Shown one piece after another: positions 56,026 to 64,000 of a stretch of DNA of 64,000 nucleotides (within the stretch, counting starts at the first letter, position 1; the number at the start of each line of letters is the position of its first letter). This DNA comes from Citrobacter tructae (lineage in GTDB: Bacteria; Pseudomonadota; Gammaproteobacteria; Enterobacterales; Enterobacteriaceae): positions 868,001 to 932,000 of the forward strand of contig NZ_CP038469.1 of NCBI RefSeq assembly GCF_004684345.1. Reading direction: 5' to 3'. Made by a program: the position numbers and the translations under genes. The notes below the pieces were generated by a model that searched no databases, was not told the origin of the DNA, and worked only from the letters and a program-made list of their open reading frames with translations.

Positions 56026-57765
56026 ATGTCGCGCCAGCATACGCCAACAGAACTGAATAATGCATTAAAAGGAACGAAACCCACTTTTCTTATACTGTTG
56101 TTTTTTAGTTGTGTGATTAATATGCTTATGCTGGCGCCGGCAATTTATATGCTACAGGTTTACGACCGCGTTCTGGTGAGTAAAAACACCACGACGCTAT
56201 TAATGTTAACCCTGCTCATTGTCGGCTTATACATTGTTATTGCCATGATTGAATCAGCTCGGGCTAAGGTCATGGTTCGTCTGGGAAATCGGCTGGATGT
56301 GAAGTTAAGCCAGCTGATTTTTAACTCGGCGTTTAAAAGAAAGATTGCCACCGGTGATAACAACCCAGCGCAGTCAATCGCAGAGCTTGATCAGATTCGT
56401 CAGTTTCTTTCTGGCAACAGTCTGTTTGCCCTGCTGGATATACCGTGGACGCCCATCTATTTATTCATCGCGTTTCTTGTCCATCCCCTGTTGGGATATC
56501 TCTCCCTGGGCGGAATATCCTTACTGTTTATTCTGACGCTGGTCTCTGAAATAGCGACTAAACGCCCTATTCAACAAGCCCATGCGTTGACCATCAACAA
56601 TGCCACCAAACTGAATAAGCAGCTGCAAAATTCCGATACCATTGAAGCAATGGGGATGCTCTCTACCATCAAATTTCACTGGCAGGAACAGCATGACAAA
56701 GTGCTGGTACTGCAAACGCAGATCGCCGATAAAACGGCAGGATTAAGCAGCCTGAGCCGTTTTGTTCGGGTTCTCCTGCAATCCATTGCGCTGGGTGCCG
56801 GTGCCTTACTGGTGATCGGGGGGCAAATTACCCCCGGCCTGATGATTGCCGCCTCGATTATTCTGGGGCGAGTCCTGAACCCAGTTGAGCAAGTGATCGG
56901 CAGCTGGAAGCAGTTTGTGCAGTTTCGCAGCGCGTGGCACCAGCTCTCAACGCTGCTGAAGGAGTACCCGGCACCGAAAGATGTCCTGCCCTTGCCGAAG
57001 CCAAAAGGGAATATCAGCGTCGAAGGCGTCTTCGCGGCGGCACCCGGTCAGCATACGCCGCTGTTGCGTAATATCTCATTTCAGCTTGAACAAGGCGAAG
57101 TGCTGGGGATTATCGGCCCGTCTGCATCAGGAAAAACGTCGCTGGCCAAAGTGCTGGTCGGCGTATGGAAACCGCTATCGGGAAAAGTCAGGTTAGACGG
57201 CGCGGATATTTGTCAGTGGGATAAAGAATTGCTCGGCCCATCTATCGGCTATCTTCCCCAGGATGTCGAATTGTTTGACGGAACAATCGCGCAAAACATC
57301 GCCCGCTTTACGAAGAATGACAGCGAACTCATTGTGGCTGCCGCACTGCTGGCTGGCGTCCATGAGATGATCCTGCGCTTACCCCAGGGATACGACACGC
57401 TACTGGGATCTGGCGGCCACCAGCTCTCCGGTGGTCAGCGACAACGTATTGGGCTGGCGCGCGCTGTCTATAACAACCCTGCATTTCTGGTCCTTGATGA
57501 ACCGAATGCTAACCTTGATGACGCCGGTGAATTCGCCCTCATCAAAGCCATTAATACCCTCAGAACACAGGGGCAAACCACCGTTATCATCTCCCACCGG
57601 CCCACGCTGCTCGGTGTGGTCAATAAAGTCTTGCTGCTCAATGACGGCGCAATCCAGGAGTTTGGCACCCGCGACCAGGTGTTTACCACTTTACGCCAGG
57701 CCAACGTATTAAAACCGGTGGCGACAGCGTCTTCATCCAACAATGAACAAAAACGCGAGGCATGA
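56026..57765 (+). CDS. Type I secretion ABC transporter (PrtD/HlyB group)
   Basis: 579 residues: an N-terminal six-helix membrane domain and a C-terminal ATPase. Walker A is GPSASGKTS at 364-372, the signature LSGGQ at 467-471, and Walker B FLVLDE ends at D491-E492. There is no N-terminal peptidase-like domain, so it belongs to the PrtD type that exports RTX proteins with C-terminal signals. Directly downstream of its presumed substrate, and overlaps the next gene by 4 bases. Confidence 0.95.
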   Translation: MSRQHTPTELNNALKGTKPTFLILLFFSCVINMLMLAPAIYMLQVYDRVLVSKNTTTLLMLTLLIVGLYIVIAMIESARAKVMVRLGNRLDVKLSQLIFNSAFKRKIATGDNNPAQSIAELDQIRQFLSGNSLFALLDIPWTPIYLFIAFLVHPLLGYLSLGGISLLFILTLVSEIATKRPIQQAHALTINNATKLNKQLQNSDTIEAMGMLSTIKFHWQEQHDKVLVLQTQIADKTAGLSSLSRFVRVLLQSIALGAGALLVIGGQITPGLMIAASIILGRVLNPVEQVIGSWKQFVQFRSAWHQLSTLLKEYPAPKDVLPLPKPKGNISVEGVFAAAPGQHTPLLRNISFQLEQGEVLGIIGPSASGKTSLAKVLVGVWKPLSGKVRLDGADICQWDKELLGPSIGYLPQDVELFDGTIAQNIARFTKNDSELIVAAALLAGVHEMILRLPQGYDTLLGSGGHQLSGGQRQRIGLARAVYNNPAFLVLDEPNANLDDAGEFALIKAINTLRTQGQTTVIISHRPTLLGVVNKVLLLNDGAIQEFGTRDQVFTTLRQANVLKPVATASSSNNEQKREA

Positions 57766-59102
57766 AGATGAAAAAGAACCATGAAGGGTCTGGGAATTCG
57801 GGTTCCGCTGGTGTGGATACCAATATTTGGGCGCCAATCATTCGGGGGATCGTTGTCATTATTTTCGGCGTCGGCGGCTTTCTGCTCTGGGCGGTGCAAG
57901 CGCCGTTGGATGCTGGGGTTGTTGCGGATGGCACGGTGACCGTGTCAAGTAACCGGAAAACCATTCAACATCTGAGCGGTGGACGCGTCACGGATATTTT
58001 TATCAAAGAAGGAGACCTGGTCAAAAAAAATCAGGTGCTCGTCCGTCTGGATAAAATGCAGCTCGATATGCGTTTTAGTGCGTTAAACGCCCAATATATT
58101 TCAGCAAAAAGTATCGAAGACCGGCTGATGGCAGAACGAGACGGTCTGGAAGAAATTGCCTTCAATAGCACGCTGACTCAGCAATTTTCCGGGAATAAAC
58201 GTCTGACAGAGGTCAGAAACTTGCAGGCCAAACTCTTCGATACCCGGCGTAAAACGATTCAGGATGAATTGTCGATGATTCAGGAAACGCTCGATGGCCT
58301 GATCGGGCAAACGGATAATTTAAACAAAATAAAAGGCTATCGCGATCATCAGTTCACTCTGATTAACCGGGAACTCGGCGCGATTCGTGCGCTGAGTGAA
58401 AAAAACTACTATCCGAAAGCGCAATTACTGGTGCTTGAGCGCGAGGCAGCTGAAATATCCAGCAGTGTCTCAGAAGATATTTTGAATATTGCCAAACTCA
58501 AATCTCAGCAAAATGAACTGAAAATCAAAGCGTATCAGGCCCGTCATCAGTACCTGCGTGAGGTGGAGTCTGAACTGACCGAAAACCAAAAAGAAGTCGC
58601 CATGCTGGAAGATGAACTAGTGTCCACCCGCCATGAACTGGATAATACGGAAATTCGCTCGCCCATTAACGGCGTGGTGCTGGACGTTAAGGTCAGCACC
58701 ATCGGCGGCGTTATTCAGCCAGGCGAACATCTTATGGATATTGTCGCCGCCGGACAACCGATGCAAATCGATGCCAAAATACCGGTGCATGCCATCGATA
58801 AACTCGCCCCGGGGTTAACGGTGGATGTGCTGTTTCCCGCCCTTAACCACGCGCTGTTGCCGTCGGTGCCTGCGCATGTATTAACCGTTTCCGCAGACCG
58901 TTTAATTGATGAGGCCACGCAGCAGCCCTATTATCTCGCCGAAGTGCAGGTCTCTTCTGAAGGTGCGCGCTTGCTGGGCGATTACAAAATTAAAGCTGGG
59001 ATGCCCGCCAGCGTAACGATTAAAACCGGTGAGCGGACATTTTTAAGCTACCTGTTCAAACCATTGCTCGCCCGTCTGGAACTGGCGTTTAAAGAGTACT
59101 GA
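57762..59102 (+). CDS. Type I secretion membrane-fusion protein (HlyD/PrtE group)
   Basis: 446 residues: one membrane helix (about residues 28-48, IIRGIVVIIFGVGGFLLWAV), a lipoyl-like half motif (GGRVTDIFIKEGDLVKKNQVLVRLD), a long helical hairpin, and the C-terminal HlyD domain (NTEIRSPINGVVLDVKV). It bridges the ABC pump to TolC, which is not encoded here and would come from elsewhere in the genome. ATGA overlap with the ABC gene; an ATG two codons later is possible. Confidence 0.94.
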   Translation: MKMKKNHEGSGNSGSAGVDTNIWAPIIRGIVVIIFGVGGFLLWAVQAPLDAGVVADGTVTVSSNRKTIQHLSGGRVTDIFIKEGDLVKKNQVLVRLDKMQLDMRFSALNAQYISAKSIEDRLMAERDGLEEIAFNSTLTQQFSGNKRLTEVRNLQAKLFDTRRKTIQDELSMIQETLDGLIGQTDNLNKIKGYRDHQFTLINRELGAIRALSEKNYYPKAQLLVLEREAAEISSSVSEDILNIAKLKSQQNELKIKAYQARHQYLREVESELTENQKEVAMLEDELVSTRHELDNTEIRSPINGVVLDVKVSTIGGVIQPGEHLMDIVAAGQPMQIDAKIPVHAIDKLAPGLTVDVLFPALNHALLPSVPAHVLTVSADRLIDEATQQPYYLAEVQVSSEGARLLGDYKIKAGMPASVTIKTGERTFLSYLFKPLLARLELAFKEY

Positions 59103-59129
59103 TCATCAATTCTATACCGCCACAGGAAC

Positions 59130-59155
59130 CCTGGTGCTCATGTGCGAGCATCAGG
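59130..59155 (+). terminator. Hairpin after the type I secretion operon
   Basis: Ten-base arms CCTGGTGCTC and GAGCATCAGG (one G-U pair) around a 6-base loop, 28 bases after the stop. The following sequence is only weakly T-rich. Confidence 0.5.
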
Positions 59156-59260
59156 CCTGTTTATGCCATTGCTGGTCGCCCTGCTTTCTTGTAACCTTCC
59201 CCCTCGCAAGCCTACTGCGTGCGCGAATGATTAATATAGAATCACTGAACTGGACTTCAT

Positions 59261-59548
59261 ATGAATGCTCATACTTCGAAAGACCCTTTACATGGCGTAA
59301 CGCTTGAAATGCAGGTCAATGCGTTGGTTGCTCGCTTTGGTTGGGCTGAGCTGAGCCAGCTCATTAACATCAACTGTTTTAAAAACGAACCCAGCGTTAA
59401 ATCCAGTTTAAAATTTCTGCGCCGCACGCCGTGGGCGCGTGCTGAAGTTGAAGCGCTGTATCTTGATTCCCTGAATGATGACGCCCAGGAAAACACAGAA
59501 TCTCCTGCCTTTGACCCCTGGGCTAATAGTCGTATTAACAAGAAATAA
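59261..59548 (+). CDS. VF530-family (DUF2132) small protein
   Basis: 95 residues matching the VF530/DUF2132 family: HGVTLEMQVNALVARFGWAELSQLININCFKNEPSVKSSLKFLRRTPWARAEVEALYL. Members have a small helical fold proposed to bind DNA; function unknown. Preceded by about 160 bases with a hairpin, so it is probably a separate unit. Close spacing to digH (12 bases). Confidence 0.85.
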   Translation: MNAHTSKDPLHGVTLEMQVNALVARFGWAELSQLININCFKNEPSVKSSLKFLRRTPWARAEVEALYLDSLNDDAQENTESPAFDPWANSRINKK

Positions 59549-59560
59549 GAGCCTTATCAG

Positions 59561-60928
59561 ATGTCAGCATTCGGTTTTATTTCAGGTCATTACCAGAAAA
59601 GGCTGGCGAATCTTCTCGCCCGTTCTCGCAACATACTCCCGATAACCAACGTGAAATGGTTTGCCGTGCTCGTCGGTAGCATGCTCTTACTCGGCAGTTG
59701 CTCTTCCGAACCGCCGGTGTCAAAAACGCCCCCGCAACCTCCGCTGACTAAACCGCAACGCAGCCTGGAACCCGTGCGTGGTGTTTGGTTGGCGACGGTT
59801 TCCCGTCTGGACTGGCCGCCGATGGCCTCCGTTAACGTTAGTTCGTCTGCTACCCGCATTAGTCAACAGCAAAAAGCGCTAACGGATAAGCTGGATAATC
59901 TAAAACGCCTCGGGATCAACACCGTGTTTTTCCAGGTCAAACCGGACGCCACCGCGCTGTGGAAATCCAAAATTTTACCCTGGTCAGATACCCTGACGGG
60001 CAAGATTGGTGAAGATCCGGGTTACGATCCGCTGCAGTTTATGCTCGACGAAGCGCACAAGCGCGGTATGAGAGTTCATGCCTGGTTTAACCCCTATCGC
60101 GTGTCCGTCAACACGAAACCGGGTACCGTGACAGAGTTAAACAACACTCTGTCGCAACATCCATCGAGTGTCTTTGTCCTGCACCGCGACTGGATCCGCA
60201 CGGCTGGAGAACGTTTTGTCCTCGACCCTGGCATTCCTGAAGTCAGGGACTGGGTAGCCAGTATTGTGGCTGAAGTGGTAGAGAATTATCCCGTCGACGG
60301 CGTACAGTTTGATGACTACTTCTACACCGAGTCACCCGGCTCGACGCTTAACGACGCCCAGACCTTCAGAGAGTATGGTCAGGGATTCGCCTCGAAAGCG
60401 GACTGGCGGCGGCATAACACGGAAAAGTTGATCGAACAGGTTTCGCAAACCATCAAGAAACTGAATCCTGAAGTGGAGTTCGGCGTCAGTCCGGCAGGCG
60501 TATGGCGTAACCGTTCGCACGACCCGGCCGGTTCCGACACGCGTGGTGCGGCGGCGTATGATGAATCCTATGCCGACACTCGTCGCTGGGTACAACTGGG
60601 TCTGCTGGACTACATTGCCCCGCAGCTTTACTGGCCTTTTGCCCGCGATGCCGCACGTTATGATGTGCTGGCGAAATGGTGGGCAGACGTGGTCAAGTCA
60701 ACCAACACGCGCCTGTATATTGGCGTTGCACTGTATAAGGTCGGTGAGCCGTCGAGAAAAGAACCCGACTGGACGGTTAACGGCGGTGTCCCTGAACTGA
60801 AAAAACAGCTCGATATGAACGAGTCTGAACCACACATCAACGGTACGATTCTGTTCAGAGAAGATTACCTCAATCAACCGCAAACCCAGGACGCGGTGAC
60901 CTATATCCGTAACCGCTGGGGGCAGTAA
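59561..60928 (+). CDS. digH: DigH (YddW) divisome-localised glycosyl hydrolase
   Basis: Lipoprotein of up to 455 residues with the GHL10 (DUF187) glycoside hydrolase domain (RGVWLATVSRLDWPP, NTVFFQVKPDATALW, VHAWFNPYRVS, PVDGVQFDDYFY). In E. coli DigH cleaves denuded peptidoglycan glycan strands at the septum. Lipobox LLGSC lies near residue 47, unusually far in for this start. A GTG at 59651 would give a normal-length signal (KWFAVLVGSMLLLGSC), so the true start may be later. Confidence 0.93.
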   Translation: MSAFGFISGHYQKRLANLLARSRNILPITNVKWFAVLVGSMLLLGSCSSEPPVSKTPPQPPLTKPQRSLEPVRGVWLATVSRLDWPPMASVNVSSSATRISQQQKALTDKLDNLKRLGINTVFFQVKPDATALWKSKILPWSDTLTGKIGEDPGYDPLQFMLDEAHKRGMRVHAWFNPYRVSVNTKPGTVTELNNTLSQHPSSVFVLHRDWIRTAGERFVLDPGIPEVRDWVASIVAEVVENYPVDGVQFDDYFYTESPGSTLNDAQTFREYGQGFASKADWRRHNTEKLIEQVSQTIKKLNPEVEFGVSPAGVWRNRSHDPAGSDTRGAAAYDESYADTRRWVQLGLLDYIAPQLYWPFARDAARYDVLAKWWADVVKSTNTRLYIGVALYKVGEPSRKEPDWTVNGGVPELKKQLDMNESEPHINGTILFREDYLNQPQTQDAVTYIRNRWGQ

Positions 60929-60937
60929 TATTGCCAC

Positions 60938-60968
60938 TATCCGCCGCTATGGCATTAAGCGGCGGATA
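60938..60968. terminator. Bidirectional terminator between digH and hipA-like gene
   Basis: Perfect 10-base arms TATCCGCCGC and GCGGCGGATA. The right arm lies in the last codons of the hipA-like gene. On the plus strand it is followed by TTTTC. Confidence 0.75.
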
Positions 60969-62215
60969 TTTTCATTCATTCGTTTCTGTAGATCGTTCAG
61001 CGTGGCAGGCGTAATTTGCCCGGGATACCGGTCTTTGGCGATCTGGCTAAAATTCGCAGCAACCGTACACACTTTCTCTATTATCTCAGCGACGTTAGCC
61101 GCAGATAATTCAGCTTCTTGTTCACCCAACCCTGCGAGATGTTTTCTTTCAATATCCAGCGCTTCCCCCAACACATCCATTTGATGATATCCGCCAGGCC
61201 CGTCGCAGTAGGTGACATCGAAAGCGGGTGCCAGTGTCCAGTGACCTTCTGCCGACATTAAATAGGCGAAGTTTTTCGGATGGTCATCCCGGTTATTGAA
61301 GGCCACATTAAAAACGACACGTTCAAATGCCTTCGCTTTCTCTCTGACATCATTGGTGCAAATTTGCGTGGCGCGCAAAAAATCCCGGTAATCAAGCGCG
61401 CCAGGCACCTGATAATTGGCACCGGTGAGCGCCGCCAGACTTTGCATCGGAATGCGCATCTCCTGGTTGCGGTCGAACCGGCGGGAAGCAAATGCCGCCT
61501 GTCCACCTGGCAGACTAAAATAGGCCGTATCAGGCGTGCTGATTGCGCACTGGCGTAAGCACTCGGCATAAGCGGCCTCTATTGCACACACTTCTGCGTG
61601 TTCATATTTTGCCGGAAATTTAATTAGCCAACTCTCGGCGCCTGGAAACGGGACTGTTGTGAATTTAAGCGTGACAGTGTCACGATATAATAACGCTTTT
61701 GGTCTTGCTCCTTGTGGTGATCCCCCCATCTGGAGCAGTCTTTGCAGAAACTCTCCGCCCTCTCCACTCAGCACTTCCTGAACTTCAGAGGCGAGCTGGT
61801 CGAGGGGGACGTCTTCTTTTGATAACTGCTGGGCGTCTGCCTGTACAGGATGAAACGTCATCGATCCCATGGCGTTACCACCCACCCAAGTGAGTCGCTC
61901 CAGAGGGCCAATGCGGGCGGCGTTTAATCCACGGCGCTTAAACAGCCGATCCATCAGCAACATCCCCCAGCCATCGGGCAGTGAGTCGTAGACCGGACCG
62001 GGTAATCCCAACTGATGCGCAGGAAAATCTCGTCGCAAACGTGGTCCATTCAGCGGCAGCATTAACCGGGACAACTCCAGCCCTCTGCGTATGGCTTCTT
62101 CGCTGTATTCAAATGCGATCAACGGTCGCCCGGTTAACGCCGTAGAGGAAATCAATTTCCCCCATAGCCATTTTTCACCCCAGCCTTCATAAAAGACATC
62201 AACTTGTTCAGGCAT
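60947..62215 (-). CDS. HipA-family serine/threonine kinase toxin
   Basis: 422 residues. The kinase core is visible: GGSPQGARPK loop with the candidate autophosphorylation serine S166, catalytic NNRDDHPKNF at 307-316 (D310), and metal-binding D333 in APAFDVTY. It has the N-terminal HipA domain. Family kinases phosphorylate tRNA synthetases such as GltX and induce growth arrest. It differs enough from K-12 HipA that I do not assign the symbol. Overlaps the antitoxin gene by 8 bases. Contains a matS site. Confidence 0.9.
   Translation of the reverse strand: MPEQVDVFYEGWGEKWLWGKLISSTALTGRPLIAFEYSEEAIRRGLELSRLMLPLNGPRLRRDFPAHQLGLPGPVYDSLPDGWGMLLMDRLFKRRGLNAARIGPLERLTWVGGNAMGSMTFHPVQADAQQLSKEDVPLDQLASEVQEVLSGEGGEFLQRLLQMGGSPQGARPKALLYRDTVTLKFTTVPFPGAESWLIKFPAKYEHAEVCAIEAAYAECLRQCAISTPDTAYFSLPGGQAAFASRRFDRNQEMRIPMQSLAALTGANYQVPGALDYRDFLRATQICTNDVREKAKAFERVVFNVAFNNRDDHPKNFAYLMSAEGHWTLAPAFDVTYCDGPGGYHQMDVLGEALDIERKHLAGLGEQEAELSAANVAEIIEKVCTVAANFSQIAKDRYPGQITPATLNDLQKRMNENIRRLMP
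61671..61683. other. matS, MatP-binding site
   Basis: GTGACAGTGTCAC, a perfect match to the matS consensus GTGACRNYGTCAC and fully palindromic in its arms. MatP bound to matS sites organises the Ter macrodomain. It lies within a coding region, as many do. Confidence 0.85.
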
Positions 62216-62522
62216 CCGCGTTTTTCCTTTTCACCCGCTGACGCGCAGCGCTTTTCTCATAACGTAAGATATCATCCAGACTGTCAATTTTAGGTTTGAA
62301 CAGCTCTGCAAGTGCGTCGCCATAGCCTAACACCATGGCCACTTTTACCAGATTCTCAAATCCTACGTTCTTACCGGCTTCCAGATTCGAGACCGTGTTG
62401 ACCCCAATTCCCGAACGGGCGGCCACATCGGCTTGCGTCATCTGCTTTGCCAACCGCTCTTTGCGTAACCGATCGCAAAGCAGTTTGACAATATCGGCGG
62501 GGGTTTGAAGGGATAAATCCAT
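62208..62522 (-). CDS. HipB-like antitoxin with Xre-type HTH
   Basis: 104 residues with a central helix-turn-helix (LAKQMTQADVAARSGIGVNTVSNLEAGKNVGFENLVKVAMVLG) and a basic C-terminal tail. It would neutralise the HipA-like kinase and repress the operon from the palindromes upstream. The 8-base overlap with the toxin indicates coupling. An operator arm overlaps its start codon. Confidence 0.9.
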   Translation of the reverse strand: MDLSLQTPADIVKLLCDRLRKERLAKQMTQADVAARSGIGVNTVSNLEAGKNVGFENLVKVAMVLGYGDALAELFKPKIDSLDDILRYEKSAARQRVKRKNADA

Positions 62523-62658
62523 AATATTGGGCCTTATCTGTGAAAAATGACCTTTACACCCAATATTATAGAGTTAAACGAAGGAGGATACAAAATTACG
62601 TAAGACACAAAAAAAGAGAGTTAACGCCGTTAAACCAATATAAGAGGCGTTATATTGG
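62521..62658. promoter_or_regulatory. Palindromic operators of the hipBA-like operon
   Basis: Two related dyads. ATAATATTGGG (62521-62531, overlapping the start codon) and CCCAATATTAT (62559-62569) form a perfect 11-base inverted repeat. CCAATATAA and TTATATTGG (62635-62643, 62650-62658) form a perfect 9-base inverted repeat around GAGGCG. The shared CCAATAT element is the likely HipB-like recognition sequence. Confidence 0.75.
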
Positions 62659-62685
62659 ATTTATAGTGAAGGAAAATAAGGGGCA

Positions 62686-63324
62686 TTAGTCTATACAGAT
62701 ACACACCAGATGACCGCGCTGAAGTTGGATTGCCCCCTGCCGTTTTAGTCTGGCAAGTGAATCCATAATGGTACTGCGCGAAAGTCCGGTTCGCTCTCTG
62801 ATGTATTGTGCTGCAGAGATTCTTTTTCTAATCTCTTCAGGCTCTTGTTGCAGCAGTTCGAGGTGTCCCCAGACCATATCCGTTGCGCTCCGACTGGTGA
62901 TGAGGCGATCGCGTTGGCTCATCACCTGGATGATATAGGCTTCGACTATCGCGACCGATTCCCATAACTGATCGCGATTAACGACCGTCATAAAATCTGT
63001 TTTCTTGACCACATGTGTCGTACAAGGACTGATGGCCTCAATATCATAAAAATTATGCCCGGTGGGGAGAAAAAATTCGGCCATCCCCAACATTATCGGT
63101 GCCTGCTGGCTTGCCAGAACAAGCCCGTCAATGCGCCGCCTGATCACAATCCTTCCTTCGGTCAGCAGCCAGATCCCGTTCTCTCCCTGAGAGTCCATGA
63201 TAAAAGACCCACTGCGATATAAGGATTGAGGTTCGGAAAGGGGTAATAATGCTTTGAAAAGCCTGGCGATATTTATCGACAGAAGTTCTGCGCAGCTACC
63301 CGATTGTTCAGGAGGATTTGTCAT
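62686..63324 (-). CDS. IprA/YaiV-like CRP-fold regulator
   Basis: About 212 residues from MTNPPEQSG. It has a cyclic-nucleotide-binding-like beta domain (GSFIMDSQGENGIWLLTEGRIVIRRR) and a C-terminal winged helix (ISAAQYIRERTGLSRSTIMDSLARLKRQGAIQLQRG). It resembles IprA/YaiV, which in Salmonella lowers hydrogen peroxide resistance. Ligand unknown. A longer frame to 63402 is less likely. Divergent from the DUF3302 gene. Confidence 0.75.
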   Translation of the reverse strand: MTNPPEQSGSCAELLSINIARLFKALLPLSEPQSLYRSGSFIMDSQGENGIWLLTEGRIVIRRRIDGLVLASQQAPIMLGMAEFFLPTGHNFYDIEAISPCTTHVVKKTDFMTVVNRDQLWESVAIVEAYIIQVMSQRDRLITSRSATDMVWGHLELLQQEPEEIRKRISAAQYIRERTGLSRSTIMDSLARLKRQGAIQLQRGHLVCICID

Positions 63325-63519
63325 AGCACACTCAAAATATTGATTTTGTCTTTCCTCAATCATTATCCGTATTAGGAAAAAAATCAAATGAGGAAAATCC
63401 ATTTTTGGATTGACTTATATTTGAAGTGTTTTAGAAAGTCCTGTTTTATATTTTTAACATATTAAAATTATTTGCCATTAAAAATATGGTGATAATGCAC
63501 GCTAACAACAGGAGTTTTT

Positions 63520-63858
63520 ATGTTACTTAACTATATAGCATTAGCGATGCTCGTTTTCGTGTTCTTAATTATCTTTTATGGCGTACTGATATTGCATGAT
63601 ATCCCCTATGAAATTGCCAGGAAACGCAATCATCCCCACCTGGATGCTATTCATGTGGCCGGTTGGGTAAGCCTGTTTACGCTGCATGCAATCTGGCCAT
63701 TTCTGTGGATATGGGCAACGTTATACAGCGACAAAAATGGCTGGCATGGACATTCTCCGCGCAATGACACGGAGGTGCTCACTGCACGCATCGCATCATT
63801 AGAGAAAACACTTGAACAAATGGCACCCTGCGACGTGCAGGAATCGAAGGTAAACTGA
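63520..63858 (+). CDS. DUF3302 membrane protein, YiaW-like
   Basis: 112 residues with two membrane helices and the family core ILHDIPYEIARKRNHPHLDAIHVAGWVSLFTLHAIWPFLWIWATLY, close to E. coli YiaW. In E. coli yiaW precedes yiaV, a HlyD-type membrane-fusion protein, and the same order appears here. CAGGAG lies before the ATG. Divergent from the IprA-like gene, which may control it. Confidence 0.9.
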   Translation: MLLNYIALAMLVFVFLIIFYGVLILHDIPYEIARKRNHPHLDAIHVAGWVSLFTLHAIWPFLWIWATLYSDKNGWHGHSPRNDTEVLTARIASLEKTLEQMAPCDVQESKVN

Positions 63859-63860
63859 AC

Positions 63861-64000
63861 GTGGAAACATTATTAATATTAACCTACGCTGCTATTGTTT
63901 ATGTCATTTTCAAAATATTTAAAGTGCCATTGAATAAATGGACGGTACCGTCGGCGGTACTCGGTGGAATAGTCATGCTGGGGGCGTTAATTCTCACAAT
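63861..64000 (+). CDS. HlyD-family membrane-fusion protein, YiaV-like (partial)
   Basis: Only the first 46 codons are inside the window. It begins at GTG two bases after the DUF3302 stop. The N-terminal helix (LLILTYAAIVYVIFKIF) and second hydrophobic stretch match the start of YiaV-type proteins. The partner pump cannot be seen. Confidence 0.75.
   Translation, partial: METLLILTYAAIVYVIFKIFKVPLNKWTVPSAVLGGIVMLGALILT

Noticed and set aside
57936..57948. matS-like GTGACCGTGTCAA in the membrane-fusion gene
   Set aside because: Two deviations from GTGACRNYGTCAC; not called.

Overview
The window reads as part of an Enterobacteriaceae chromosome, most likely Citrobacter or a close relative (genus is inference). 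About 42 kb is colinear with the E. coli K-12 terminus region: ynfM-ynfL, mlc, bioD2, clcB-dmsD-ynfHGE, ynfDC, speG, ynfBA, rspAB, ydfIZ, rspR, ydfG, dcp, dgcZ, mgrR, mgtS, ydeE, eamA, marRAB/marC, sotB, ptrR-sad-glsB-yneG, uxaB, yneE and tam. Protein sequences are close to, but clearly diverged from, the K-12 ones I remember.

The replication terminus itself is visible. A Tus-binding Ter site (TerC-like) lies between uxaB and yneE at 39883-39899. A complete XerCD recombination site dif lies at 42571-42598. A perfect matS site (MatP target) lies inside the hipA-like gene at 61671-61683. The FtsK-orienting octamers (KOPS) that I found point toward dif on both sides.

Layout: 1-6.8 kb holds an M32 carboxypeptidase, a CPBP membrane protease, ynfM/ynfL, the glucose repressor Mlc and a second dethiobiotin synthetase. 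6.8-12.7 kb holds a DMSO/selenate-reductase-type operon read leftward, with ClcB and the DmsD chaperone at its end and an FNR-like site upstream. 12.8-15.3 kb holds small envelope genes and speG. 15.4-24.3 kb is a sugar-acid module: rspA, rspB, an intact ydfJ transporter, a second MHS transporter, ydfI, and the regulator gene rspR. 24.4-33.7 kb holds dcp, dgcZ, the PhoP-linked mgrR/mgtS pair, exporters and the mar locus. 33.9-42.3 kb holds the ptrR/sad/glsB nitrogen genes, uxaB, a bestrophin and tam.

Immediately past dif the gene content becomes accessory. 42.7-49.7 kb is a chaperone-usher fimbrial operon with two chaperones, followed by a ToxR-like membrane regulator and a FidL-like partner. 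After about 1 kb without recognisable genes comes a type I secretion locus (50.7-59.1 kb): a 1774-residue secreted animal-type haem peroxidase carrying RTX calcium-binding repeats, its ABC exporter and its membrane-fusion protein. It is followed by a VF530-family gene, digH, a HipBA-like toxin-antitoxin pair with palindromic operators, an IprA/YaiV-like regulator, and a yiaW/yiaV-like pair cut by the window end. The RTX haem peroxidase with its own exporter next to dif is the least ordinary system here.
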